Assembly (NCBI GenBank): GCA_036676195.1 | Contig: JAKFDK010000115.1 | Coordinates: 1-47,714 of the forward strand | Length of the DNA stretch: 47,714 bases | Source: JAKFDK01 sp036676195 | GTDB taxonomy: Bacteria > Bacillota > Sulfobacillia > Symbiobacteriales > ZC4RG38 | Reading direction: 5' to 3' | Part shown: one piece after another, positions 39,590 through 47,714 of the stretch | How the letters are laid out: every line of letters begins with the position of its first letter | How positions within the stretch are numbered: position 1 is the first letter of the stretch | The notes under the pieces: model-generated | The model's database searches: none | Told to the model about the DNA's origin: nothing | The model's input: only the letters and a program-made list of their open reading frames with translations | Position numbers and translations under genes: made by a program

Positions 39590-41437
39590 TCAGGCCACGA
39601 TGCGCACCCGGTACTCCCGCAGCCAGGCATCCACCTGGACCAGGTAGGCGAACAACTGGGCACCGCCCATCAATTGGCCGAACCAGGGCGGGGCGGAAGC
39701 GGCGTTTTCACCTCGGGCCAGTTCCCGGATTACCGGAGCCTGCACCAGGGTTTGCAGAGGCGAGGAGGTATCATTCAGAATCTGCAGGGCAGCTTCCCGC
39801 ACGCCGGCCAGGTAGGCGGGGTGATGCGTTTTCGGGTAGGGGCTCTTGCGCCGGGTCAGCACGTCGGTGGGCAAGACGCCGGTCAGGGCCCGGCGCAGCA
39901 GACCTTTGGCCTGACTATCGCAGCATTTCATGGCCCAGGGTACATTCCAGACATACTCCACCAGGCGGTGATCACAGAACGGAACCCGCACTTCCAGGCC
40001 CGCCGCCATGCTCATGCGGTCCTTACGGTCCAGCAGGGTGGGCATCCAGCGGGTCAGGTTCAAGTAAAACATGGCGCGCAGGCGGGCTTCGGCGGGGTCC
40101 TCACCAGGCAGGTGGGGCACTTCCGCCAGGGCCTCCCGGTAACGGGCATCGACATACGCCTGGGGCTGCAGGCGGGCCACCAGGTCGGGGGCCAGCCAGC
40201 TCACCCGGGCAGCCAGGTTGCGGGACCACGGAAAGGTATCAGCATGCAGAAGTTCCGGGCGGTGGAACCACGGGTAGCCGCCGAAGACTTCGTCGGCGCA
40301 CTCGCCGGACAGGGCCACCGTTGCCTCACGCTTGATCTGCTGGCAGAACAGGTACAGCGAGGCATCGACATCGGCCATGCCAGGCAAATCCCGGGCCCGC
40401 ATGGCTGGCACCAGGGCTTCCACCAGGGCTGGCGTATCAATGATCACCGGATGATGCCGGGTTTCCAGGTAGGAGGACATGCGCTGCACCCAGGGGGCGT
40501 CGTCGTTGGGCTGAAAGTCACTGGCCTGGAAGTAGAGGGCGTTGTCCCGGTAATCCACCGACCAGGTATGGAGTTCGCCCAGCCCGCGTGTGCGGAAGGC
40601 AGCGGCGGCAAAGGCGGTCAGAGCGCTGGAATCCAACCCGCCCGAAAGCAGGGTGCAGACCGGCACATCGGCCACCAGTTGGCGCTCCACCGCATCCTGG
40701 ACCAGTTCCCGCACCCGGACGACGGTGGTGGGCAGATCATCGGGGTGCGGGGCGCTCGGCAATGTCCAGTAGGGCTGCTGCCGCACCCCTTGGCGGTTCA
40801 CCGTCATGGACCAGCCCGGCCGCAGTTCGGCCACCCCGCGCAACACCCCGTGTCCGGGGGTGCGCGCCGGGCCAATCAGCAAAACCTCAGCCAGTCCCTC
40901 GGCGTCGATCTCGGGCGGCACCGCCGGGTGGGCCAGCAGGGCCTTCAGTTCCGACCCGAACAGAAAGGTGTTGCCCCGCTGTGCAAAAAACAGCGGCTTG
41001 ACACCCAGCCGGTCCCGGGCCAGGAACAACTCCTGCCCGGTCTCATTCCAGATAGCAAAGGCAAAGATGCCGTTCAGCTTCCCGAGACAGGCCGGGCCCC
41101 ATTCCATGAAGGCGGTCAGAAGCACCTCGGTATCCGAGTGGCCGGCAAAGCCATGCCCACGCCCGATCAGTTCCTGCCGTAACTCGGGCGTATTGTATAA
41201 TTCTCCGTTATAGGTAATGACAAATGTGTCATTGCCCCGGTGACGCACCATGGGCTGACCCCCCCCGGCCGGGTCAACCACGATCAGGCGCCGGTGCCCC
41301 AGGGCGCACCGAGGAGAAAGCCATACCCCACCGGCGTCGGGGCCGCGACAGGCGAGCGTGCCCGCCATTGCCTCAATCTGCGTGCGCTCCCGGGTCAGGT
41401 CGCCTTCCCAACCGATCCAGCCGGTAATTCCACACAT
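39590..41437 (-). CDS. asnB: Asparagine synthetase (glutamine-hydrolysing), AsnB
   Basis: A 615-aa two-domain enzyme. The class II glutaminase domain begins MCGITGWIG with nucleophile Cys2, and shows CRGPDAGGVW, GHRRLIVVDPAGGGQPM, YNGELYN and SDTEVLL. The synthetase domain has the PP-loop LLSGGLDSS, then ALSGECADEVFGGYPW and DRMSMAAGLEVRVPFCDH. Since the glutaminase half is intact it is a true AsnB and not a lasso-peptide cyclase-like relative. The ribosome site is weak (GGGATGAAG before ATG 41437). The strong terminator upstream isolates it from the repeat-protein gene. Confidence 0.95.
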   Translation of the reverse strand: MCGITGWIGWEGDLTRERTQIEAMAGTLACRGPDAGGVWLSPRCALGHRRLIVVDPAGGGQPMVRHRGNDTFVITYNGELYNTPELRQELIGRGHGFAGHSDTEVLLTAFMEWGPACLGKLNGIFAFAIWNETGQELFLARDRLGVKPLFFAQRGNTFLFGSELKALLAHPAVPPEIDAEGLAEVLLIGPARTPGHGVLRGVAELRPGWSMTVNRQGVRQQPYWTLPSAPHPDDLPTTVVRVRELVQDAVERQLVADVPVCTLLSGGLDSSALTAFAAAAFRTRGLGELHTWSVDYRDNALYFQASDFQPNDDAPWVQRMSSYLETRHHPVIIDTPALVEALVPAMRARDLPGMADVDASLYLFCQQIKREATVALSGECADEVFGGYPWFHRPELLHADTFPWSRNLAARVSWLAPDLVARLQPQAYVDARYREALAEVPHLPGEDPAEARLRAMFYLNLTRWMPTLLDRKDRMSMAAGLEVRVPFCDHRLVEYVWNVPWAMKCCDSQAKGLLRRALTGVLPTDVLTRRKSPYPKTHHPAYLAGVREAALQILNDTSSPLQTLVQAPVIRELARGENAASAPPWFGQLMGGAQLFAYLVQVDAWLREYRVRIVA

Positions 41438-41524
41438 GTATCTTCATCCCTTCAGGGATTCCGGCCCCTGGTGAAATGGTGCTGCTGTAACACGGTACGG
41501 CTGCACCACCCACATGGTGAGAAA

Positions 41525-41579
41525 GAAAAAACCGGACCGTGCCGGTCAGCCATGGGCTGGCTGACCGCCGCGGTCCGGT
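41525..41579 (-). terminator. Strong intrinsic terminator of the repeat-protein gene
   Basis: On the minus strand ACCGGACCG (41579-41571) pairs with CGGTCCGGT (41539-41531), with a nested GGTCAGCC/GGCTGACC stem inside. It is followed by TTTTTTCTTTC. Confidence 0.85.
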
Positions 41580-41619
41580 GCAGGCCGGAAACACCGGGTA
41601 TCACCCGGCTGCATGCAGG

Positions 41620-43947
41620 TTAGGGCTGGGTGGCCGTCATCTCCAGGTGCACGTTCTCCACCGTACCCGGTGCCAGGGTGAACAGCGGGGGCAGACCGGC
41701 CGCACCCAGGTGGCGGTAGCCGGCACGGGCGACACGCACGGCGTAGCGGTTCCCACCCGGTACCCGGGCGAAGCGGTAGCGTCCGAAACCGTCCGTTTCG
41801 GCCACCTCCCGGACACCCCGCCCCTCCTGCATCAGTTCAACGATGACGCCACGGGCGGGCTGGCCGTCGCTGCTGAGCAGCGTTCCGGCTACCTTACCCG
41901 TTTCTGCCCAGATTTGCAGGTTTGCCTCGGTATGCCCGCCCGGCACCGACGACACCACCGGTACTGCGCCGGCCGGGGCTGCCGCGGCAGTACCGCCGGC
42001 TGTATCGGCCACGACCGACTTGGGCGCCATGCCCGATGGCACCGTGTCAGTTGCCGTCGCCGTCATGAGGTACGACTGCCCTGGCGGCAGGGTCAGGGTA
42101 TAGCGCCCGTCTGCCCCGGTAACCGCCGACAACTCCCCGCCGGGGGACCACGCACCCACGGTGGCGTCGGCCACCGGGTTGCCGTACCGGTCGGTCACCT
42201 GCCCGGACAGTTCCGCCTCCACCGGTCGCAGGGTCAGGTCACGGGTACCGGCTCCCGCCGGATCCGGCACCAGGTCCTGGACCAGGTCCTGTCGGTAGCC
42301 GTTCAGATCAGCCTCTAGCCGGTATACGGCCAGCGGGTCTGCCTCGGCCACCCGCCAGCGTCCGGAGGCATCGGCGGTGGCCGTCAGCACTGTCCCGCCT
42401 GCTTCCGGGGTCAGTTCCACCCGTGTCCGGGGCAACCGCCGGCCGTCGCCGTCCTGGACCCGCCCCGCCACCTGCACCTTTTGCGGATAGAGAATGACCG
42501 AAGCGGCCGTATCCCGGTAGGAAGCTACCTCCAGTGCTGTATCGGACCCCAGAGTAGTCGTAAACATGCCAGGCGCCGAAACTTTAAGGAAGTACCCGTT
42601 GTAAGAGACTGACCAGGCGGCGATGCCGCGGCTTGACGGTACCTCCACAAAGCGGAACTCGCCCTGCGGCCCGGTAGTGGTGGTGCGCAACAGCCCGCTG
42701 CCTTCCCGCCACAGTTCCACCTGGGCCCCGCTCACCGCCCGCCCGCCGGCGTCGGTGACCGTACCGATGACACCGCCTGTCGTCCCCAGATCATCAATCA
42801 CCCCGTCGGCCAACTGCAGGGCCACATCGGTAACCCGGCCTCCCGCCAGTTCCATCCAGGCGCTGGCAGCGTTTTTCCAATAGTGATCACCCGGCAGGAC
42901 CTGCACCCGGTATTCAACACCAGGCCGGGCCGGCAGGCCATGGAAGTAAAAGCGGCCGCCGTCGTCCGTTTCGGTGCTGGCCACGGTACCAAAGGGCTTG
43001 CGCTGCAGCCAGACGGCGCGCCCGCTCACAGGCTTGCCGTCCGGGTCGCGCAGGCGCCCGCTCAGGTCGCCGGTGGCCGGGGTGAGGGTCAGGCGATCCT
43101 CGCCGCCCAGGTCTCGTTCCGTTCCTGCTGCCAGCGTGAACGCCGGCGCCGTCGCTGCCGAATGGCGCGGCGCTGCCGCCCGCATCTGGTATTCCGCACC
43201 GGCGGGCAGGTCAAAGGCAAAGCTGCCGTCGTCCCCGGTTTCCGCACTGGCCACCAGGCCATGCCCTGTCCGATAAGCCTGCACGATGGCGCCGGTCAGG
43301 GGCGTTCCCCCGGGAGCCGCCACGGCTACGCCAGAAAGGCGGCTGGTGGCCTGTTCCAGTTCCACCGTCAGGGACTGCGCTGCCCCTCCCGCCAGTTCGG
43401 GCACGACGACCAGAACTGGTGTACGCCCGGGGGCCCATGCCCGAAGGACATAATCCCGGCCGGCCGGCACCTCCAGCCGCGCTGTACCGCTCTGCCCGCC
43501 CGCGACCCGGGCCACCTGGCCCTGGCCGGACCGTTCCAAATCAAAGGTGGTGCCGGCGACGGCGGCACCCGACTTGCGGTCCACCGCCCGCACCAGCAGG
43601 GCCGCTGTCAGCGGTTCCGGACTGATGGCCAGGAACGGCCGCTGGTCGCCCCCCGCCCAGTTCGATTCCGCTACCCGGTAGCCGGAAGCCCAGGTGCGGA
43701 CCCAATACACCGACGTATCATCCAGGTCAGGAAACCGGAAATATCCCTCGTCGTCGGTCTGCACCGCCGCCACCCGGCCCGTGCCGAAGCGGAACAACTC
43801 CACCTCGGCCCCGGTCAGCGGCTGCCCGCCCACCCCGGTCACCTGACCGAGCAGGGCCAGATTTGCCGTGGTGCGGGCCAGGGCAACCGGCACAGCCTGA
43901 GCCAGCAGCAGTGCGACGATGGATAGGATCACCGCCATCTTACGCAA
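41620..43947 (-). CDS. Secreted protein with about eight carboxypeptidase-regulatory-like (Ig) repeats
   Basis: A 775-aa exported protein. The signal peptide (MAVILSIVALLLAQAVPVAL) ends at ALA. About eight beta-sandwich repeats of 80-105 residues follow; each begins like LLGQVTGVGGQPLTGAEV, LSGRLRDPDGKPVSGRAV or LSGQVTDRYGNPVADATV and contains a D/G-x-GYFRF-type strand. No LPXTG or anchor is seen at the end, so it is probably released or held non-covalently. The TTG at 43947 was chosen because AGAAGGAG lies 11 bases upstream. It follows the exporter permease gene by 69 bp on the same strand and may be its cargo or partner. Confidence 0.8.
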   Translation of the reverse strand: MRKMAVILSIVALLLAQAVPVALARTTANLALLGQVTGVGGQPLTGAEVELFRFGTGRVAAVQTDDEGYFRFPDLDDTSVYWVRTWASGYRVAESNWAGGDQRPFLAISPEPLTAALLVRAVDRKSGAAVAGTTFDLERSGQGQVARVAGGQSGTARLEVPAGRDYVLRAWAPGRTPVLVVVPELAGGAAQSLTVELEQATSRLSGVAVAAPGGTPLTGAIVQAYRTGHGLVASAETGDDGSFAFDLPAGAEYQMRAAAPRHSAATAPAFTLAAGTERDLGGEDRLTLTPATGDLSGRLRDPDGKPVSGRAVWLQRKPFGTVASTETDDGGRFYFHGLPARPGVEYRVQVLPGDHYWKNAASAWMELAGGRVTDVALQLADGVIDDLGTTGGVIGTVTDAGGRAVSGAQVELWREGSGLLRTTTTGPQGEFRFVEVPSSRGIAAWSVSYNGYFLKVSAPGMFTTTLGSDTALEVASYRDTAASVILYPQKVQVAGRVQDGDGRRLPRTRVELTPEAGGTVLTATADASGRWRVAEADPLAVYRLEADLNGYRQDLVQDLVPDPAGAGTRDLTLRPVEAELSGQVTDRYGNPVADATVGAWSPGGELSAVTGADGRYTLTLPPGQSYLMTATATDTVPSGMAPKSVVADTAGGTAAAAPAGAVPVVSSVPGGHTEANLQIWAETGKVAGTLLSSDGQPARGVIVELMQEGRGVREVAETDGFGRYRFARVPGGNRYAVRVARAGYRHLGAAGLPPLFTLAPGTVENVHLEMTATQP

Positions 43948-44016
43948 GAGAGAATCCACTCCTTCTGATCCTGTGGCAGCCCGTTGCCGGCTCACGGCGC
44001 CAGACTGCCCAGGAGC

Positions 44017-45216
44017 TCACTCGTACCGCAATGCATCGATCGGGTCCTTGGCCGCCGCCTTGCTGGCCGGATATACCCCGAAGAGCACGCCCACAGCCAC
44101 CGAAAACCCCAGTGCCAGAACAATGGAATCCCAGGAAACCAGCAGAGGCAGCTTCATCCACCGCCCGACCACCCAGACCGGCAGGGCCGCCAGGCCGGTG
44201 CCGATCAGGCCGCCGGACAGGGAAACCACCACCGCTTCAATCAGGAACTGGGACAGAATGTCGGCCCGAGTGGCGCCAATGGCCTTGCGGATGCCGATTT
44301 CCCGGGTCCGCTCGGTCACAGAGACCAGCATGATGTTCATGATCCCCACCCCGCCCACCAGCAGCGAAATGCCGGCGATGGCACCGATCACCCCGGTGAG
44401 CATGTTCGCCACATTACCAATCACGTCGGTAATCTGCTGCATGGTGAAGCCGACAAAGTTACCGCCTGGTTTCCGGCGCTTCATGATGGCCTTGGCGTCT
44501 TCCATCGCCTCCTGCACACTGGCGCCCGGTTTTACTTCCGCCACCAGGGTCTGAAATTCCTTCACCCCGGTGATCCGCCGGACCGTACTCAGGGGCGTCG
44601 CCCATAAGCGGTCGGTGCCGCCGCCAAACATCCGGGCCAGCATGCCCGTGTCCGTGGCAAACACGCCGATCACCCGGAAGGGGTAACCCCCCACGTAAAT
44701 GACCTGACCCACCGGTGAGCGGTCACCGAAGAACTCTTTGGCCACCTCGGGCCCCAGTACCAGCACCCGCGCCGCCTGGCTTTCCTCGCTGGCGGTGTAA
44801 AACCGGCCGCTTCCGATCTCCATGCGGACCATTTTCGTATAGCTGTACGGCGTCCCTGTCAAATCCACCCATTTGGTCTTGGCTCCGGAGCGGGCTTCCG
44901 CCCGCCAGCCGGTCACCACGGCTATGTCCTGTACAGACGAAAGGCCGGACTTGAGGGCCCGCAAATCATCATCGGTGAACAGTTCATACTTCTGACCGGC
45001 GCCGCCCCCCTCCGGCGGCATCGCCACCATCTGAAAACTGTTGGAGGAGATGACACTGAACTCGTCCAGCACCGCCGATCGGGTGCCGCGCCCGATGGCC
45101 ACAACGGCAATCACCGACCCGACGCCGATGATAATCCCCAGCATCGTGAGCACCGCACGCATCCGGTTATTGTTCAGTGACTCCCAGGCCAGCCGCAGGT
45201 TTTCGCCCAGGTTCAT
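44017..45216 (-). CDS. MacB/YknZ-type ABC transporter permease
   Basis: A 399-aa permease. One N-terminal helix (VLTMLGIIIGVGSVIAVVAI) is followed by a MacB-like extracellular domain (about 50-250), then three C-terminal helices forming an FtsX domain (ISLLVGGVGIMNIMLVSV, TREIGIRKAIGATRADIL, GVLFGVYPASKAA). Its ATG overlaps the ATPase stop. The gene order matches Bacillus YknWXYZ, which protects against the SdpC toxin; the cargo here is unknown. Confidence 0.9.
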   Translation of the reverse strand: MNLGENLRLAWESLNNNRMRAVLTMLGIIIGVGSVIAVVAIGRGTRSAVLDEFSVISSNSFQMVAMPPEGGGAGQKYELFTDDDLRALKSGLSSVQDIAVVTGWRAEARSGAKTKWVDLTGTPYSYTKMVRMEIGSGRFYTASEESQAARVLVLGPEVAKEFFGDRSPVGQVIYVGGYPFRVIGVFATDTGMLARMFGGGTDRLWATPLSTVRRITGVKEFQTLVAEVKPGASVQEAMEDAKAIMKRRKPGGNFVGFTMQQITDVIGNVANMLTGVIGAIAGISLLVGGVGIMNIMLVSVTERTREIGIRKAIGATRADILSQFLIEAVVVSLSGGLIGTGLAALPVWVVGRWMKLPLLVSWDSIVLALGFSVAVGVLFGVYPASKAAAKDPIDALRYE

Positions 45217-45962
45217 CCGCTGCTGCCCCCCTCTGCGGCTGTCTGCAGCCCCGCCAGCCGCTCCAGGGCGTCAATGGGCTCCGCCACCGGCGCATCACTG
45301 ACAATCCGCCCGTCCCGCACCTTCACGATGCGTTTGGCGTGGGCGCCGATTTCAGCGTCGTGGGTTACCAGCAGAACGGTGGCCCCCTCGCGGTTCAGTT
45401 GCTGCAGCAGGGCCATGATCTCTGCTCCGGATACGGAATCCAGGTTACCCGTGGGTTCGTCCGCCAGGATGATGCCTGGGTTCACCACCAGGGCCCGGGC
45501 GATGGCCACCCGCTGGCGCTGACCGCCGGACAGGGCGTTAGGCCGGTGGTTCGCCCGTTCGGCCAGCCCCACCCGGGCCAGGGCTTCCAGAGCCCGGGGG
45601 CGGCGCTCGGCAGCCGGCACGCGGGCGTAGATCAGCGGCTGCTCCACATTGCGCACGGCGGTCATGCGGGGCAGCAAGTTAAAGGTCTGGAAGACAAAGC
45701 CGATCTGGCGGTTGCGAGCGCGCGCCAGTTCCTCTTCCTCCAGTTCGCCCACCTGTTTGTCGGCCAGCCAGTAGACCCCGGCCGTGGGCCGGTCCAGGCA
45801 GCCGATGATATTCATCAGAGTGCTCTTGCCGGACCCTGAAGGGCCCATGATGGCGAGAAACTCCCCCCTGGCGACCGTCAGGTGTACCTGCCGGAGAGCG
45901 GCCACGGCTACGCCTTCTCCCTGGTAGACCTTTTCCACGCCTTCCAGGCGAATGATGTTCAC
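45213..45962 (-). CDS. MacB/LolD/YknY-type ABC transporter ATPase
   Basis: A 249-aa ATPase with Walker A MGPSGSGKST, Q-loop FVFQTFNLLP, signature LSGGQRQRVAIARAL, Walker B IILADEPTGNLD and H-loop VLLVTHD. All motifs are intact, in contrast to the broken ATPase at 24903. Its ATG overlaps the adaptor's stop and its stop overlaps the permease start, so the three genes are tightly coupled. Confidence 0.95.
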   Translation of the reverse strand: MNIIRLEGVEKVYQGEGVAVAALRQVHLTVARGEFLAIMGPSGSGKSTLMNIIGCLDRPTAGVYWLADKQVGELEEEELARARNRQIGFVFQTFNLLPRMTAVRNVEQPLIYARVPAAERRPRALEALARVGLAERANHRPNALSGGQRQRVAIARALVVNPGIILADEPTGNLDSVSGAEIMALLQQLNREGATVLLVTHDAEIGAHAKRIVKVRDGRIVSDAPVAEPIDALERLAGLQTAAEGGSSG

Positions 45963-47383
45963 TGGGCCTTCGTCCCTTCCGCCGGGGTGCCCTCCGCCGG
46001 TTCCGGCTTGACCCGCTGGCCCTCCTTCAGGTTCTTGAAGGTCCCGCTCGGGCCGATAATCACCTCAGTCCCCGCCTCCAGACCGGCGGTAATCTCCACC
46101 TCGTCCGCGGTCCGCAGGCCGGGGGTCACCTCACGCCGCCGGGCCACGCCGTTATCAATCAGCCAGACGGCCGACTTTTCGTCTTCCTCCACCAGGGCCT
46201 CAACGGGCAGCGTCAGAACATCGGTATGGACAGAAGCAGCAATCTCGGCATCAACGTTCATACCGGCCCGCAACTTGCCGCCGGGATTTTCCACATCGAC
46301 TTCCACTTCATAGATGGTGGTCGTGCCCTGCTGAGCCCGTGTGCCCAGCGGATCGACCCGGGCCACCTTGGCGCTGAATTTCTCGGCTCCGAAGGCCGGA
46401 GAATTGATCCTGACCGCCAGTCCAGGGGTGATTTTGCCAATCTCCACCTCATCGACCCGGACCTTCGCCACCAGCCGGTCGGTCTGGCCCAAAACCGCCA
46501 CTAACAGCCCCGGCTGGGCCGGCTGCCCGTCCTTGACCGGCACCTGCAGGACCGTGCCGGCGATGGGCGCCTTGATTTCGGCCTGGTCCAGTTGGCTGCG
46601 GGCATCGGCGAGCGTCGATTCTGCCGCCAGCCGGGCTGACTCGGCAGCCTCGATCTGTTCTGGCAGCACCGCCCCCGCCTGCGCTTCCAACCTGACCTGC
46701 GCCAGCGACTGCCGGGCGCTTGCCACCCGCAGCTCCGCTTCCTTGACCTGCGGAGAGGTCTCCGGGTCCTGGGCCGCCAGGTCAGACTGAGCGGCCTGTA
46801 ATTGCTGCAGGGCAGCGGCCAGTTCTTCCGGCGTGGCCTGCCCGGCGGCCGCGCGCGTGCGCACAGCATCCAGGTTAGCCCTGGCCTGGGCGACCCGGGT
46901 CCGGGCCGAAGACTGCTGGTTGGCCAGGCTGGTCCGGGTGGTCTCCAGCCCGGCCTCAGCCTGCTGCAGCCCCAGTTCGGCGGCCTGGATCCGGGCCTCG
47001 GTCTGGGCCGGGGCCAGTGTGGCATCACGCCTGAGCCTGACCTCTGTGGCCCGGGCCTGGGTCAGGCTGCTGGCAGCCTGGCGCTCGGCCGCCTCCAGAT
47101 CAGTCCGGTCAACCCGGGCCAGTACCTGACCGGCCGTCACCGTGTCGCCGGGGCGCACCAGTATAACCAGGACAGGCCCGCCTGACCGAGCCCTGACCTC
47201 CACCTCCCTGGCCACCTCCAGGCTGGCCGGTGCCAGGACCGTGTCCGTCAGCGTTTTGGCGGCCAGCCGGACTGTTCGGACCCCCAGGGTCTGGCCGGCT
47301 GCCTGCCGGGTCTGCCGCAGGTTCGCCCAGATCAACACGCCTGCAAGAGCTGCCACTCCAACCGCAATCCAGAGCTTGCGCAT
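45959..47383 (-). CDS. HlyD/MacA/YknX-type membrane fusion protein
   Basis: A 474-aa adaptor. An N-terminal anchor helix (IAVGVAALAGVLIWANL) is followed by a lipoyl-like half (VLVILVRPGDTVTAGQVLA), an unusually long Ala/Gln-rich coiled-coil hairpin (about 95-270), the second lipoyl half (APIAGTVLQVPVKDGQ) and a beta-barrel domain (PGGKLRAGMNVDAEIA). The C-terminal tail is rich in Pro, Glu and Lys. The ATG follows AGGAGG by nine bases, and that site overlaps the stop of the Yip1-like gene. Confidence 0.92.
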   Translation of the reverse strand: MRKLWIAVGVAALAGVLIWANLRQTRQAAGQTLGVRTVRLAAKTLTDTVLAPASLEVAREVEVRARSGGPVLVILVRPGDTVTAGQVLARVDRTDLEAAERQAASSLTQARATEVRLRRDATLAPAQTEARIQAAELGLQQAEAGLETTRTSLANQQSSARTRVAQARANLDAVRTRAAAGQATPEELAAALQQLQAAQSDLAAQDPETSPQVKEAELRVASARQSLAQVRLEAQAGAVLPEQIEAAESARLAAESTLADARSQLDQAEIKAPIAGTVLQVPVKDGQPAQPGLLVAVLGQTDRLVAKVRVDEVEIGKITPGLAVRINSPAFGAEKFSAKVARVDPLGTRAQQGTTTIYEVEVDVENPGGKLRAGMNVDAEIAASVHTDVLTLPVEALVEEDEKSAVWLIDNGVARRREVTPGLRTADEVEITAGLEAGTEVIIGPSGTFKNLKEGQRVKPEPAEGTPAEGTKAQ

Positions 47384-47395
47384 CCTGTGGGCCTC

Positions 47396-47714
47396 CTACA
47401 TTTTCGGGGTAAAGGCACCGGCCATGGATCCCTGAACCGCTCCCCAGCCGACCTGCACCAGAAGCAGGATCGCCCCGGCCAGCCACGCTTTCCTGGCTGA
47501 AATCCGGTGAACGGCGGCAAAGCCGATGATGGCCAGTACCCAACCCCAGAGTTTGAACATGTCAAATACTTGCAGCATCCCCATCAGGGTGGGGCTGGCC
47601 TGCGGGAACAAAATCAGCGGTCCGAAACTGACCCGCTGCAACTGCTCCATGCCAGTGGCTGCCAAAGACAGTGGGATGCGCAGGAGCGCTGCGATCATCC
47701 CCGGCAGGGCGGCA
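47396..47714 (-). CDS. Yip1/YknW-like membrane protein, C-terminal part (cut by window edge)
   Basis: About 105 residues are inside the window; the frame stays open to the edge. There are three hydrophobic segments (VSFGPLILFPQASPTLM, FKLWGWVLAIIGFAAVH, AWLAGAILLLVQVGWGAVQ) and a WxxxLxxxGFAxVxxIS pattern typical of Yip1-domain proteins. It directly precedes the adaptor, as YknW does YknX. The internal ATG at 47698 is probably not the start. Confidence 0.7.
   Translation of the reverse strand, partial: AALPGMIAALLRIPLSLAATGMEQLQRVSFGPLILFPQASPTLMGMLQVFDMFKLWGWVLAIIGFAAVHRISARKAWLAGAILLLVQVGWGAVQGSMAGAFTPKM

Noticed and set aside
38841..39647. A 268-codon plus-strand frame over the Gly-rich gene
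   Set aside because: No ribosome site, it overlaps the 3' end of asnB, and its Pro/Arg composition is typical of an antisense shadow.
39590..41437. AsnB as a lasso-peptide or RiPP cyclase
   Set aside because: The glutaminase half is intact with Cys2, and there is no precursor or protease gene of the lasso type next to it.

Overview
The window is GC-rich, gene-dense bacterial chromosome. Start codons are often GTG or TTG behind strong GGAGG-type ribosome sites. A SpoIID-type protein, a clostridial-style MurD, an LCP-type protein and a YknWXYZ-type exporter point to a Gram-positive, probably spore-forming, high-GC Bacillota (Symbiobacterium- or Thermaerobacter-like). That placement is inference from gene content. 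I saw no tRNA, rRNA, CRISPR array, prophage or intact transposon.

Layout. 0-2.2 kb: the N-terminal part of an HTH regulator with a palindrome-rich upstream region, then a secreted subtilisin-like protease with a PPC domain. 2.4-8.2 kb: a putative lipoprotein with a propeller-like region, the GTPase TypA, a small cupin-like protein, a divergent LCP-like protein and an unknown protein. 8.3-10.9 kb: an unusual cluster made of a helical 104-aa protein, two consecutive 24- and 26-aa hydrophobic peptides, a coiled-coil/Gly-rich 257-aa protein and a divergently transcribed subtilase without signal peptide. 10.9-16.3 kb: a Y-family DNA polymerase, an unknown helical protein, an orphan MurD, an aspartate aminotransferase and a DinB-like metalloprotein.

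16.4-21.2 kb is a minus-strand cell-envelope operon: MltG/LysM-like membrane protein, degenerate cupredoxin, SpoIID-like protein, anchored carboxypeptidase-regulatory-like protein, then a large PA-domain subtilase. 21.4-23.3 kb holds a DUF2797 protein and an unknown. 23.3-25.7 kb holds an ECF sigma factor, its zinc-finger anti-sigma factor and the wreck of an ABC transporter. The ATPase is frameshifted and most of the permease is gone. 25.7-29.5 kb: a Ski2-like helicase with two N-terminal MerR/excisionase-like modules, then a tandem hotdog thioesterase. 29.5-33 kb: a BenE-type carrier, a two-gene MaoC dehydratase and a nitronate monooxygenase/FabK-like flavoprotein behind a leader that contains a terminator. 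33-39.5 kb: oligoendopeptidase F, the GT2-GlcF-GlcD operon and a Gly/Ala/Pro-rich 209-aa protein. 39.6-47.7 kb: AsnB, a secreted protein with about eight Ig-like repeats, and a YknZ-YknY-YknX-YknW type export operon cut by the right edge.

The recurring theme is the cell envelope and proteolysis: three different subtilases, an M3 peptidase, SpoIID/MltG/LCP-type wall factors and repeat-rich secreted proteins. The parts I find least explained are the small-peptide cluster at 8.3-9.7 kb, the SpoIID/degenerate cupredoxin operon at 18.7-21.2 kb, the HTH-helicase fusion, and the sigma/anti-sigma pair left with a broken transporter.
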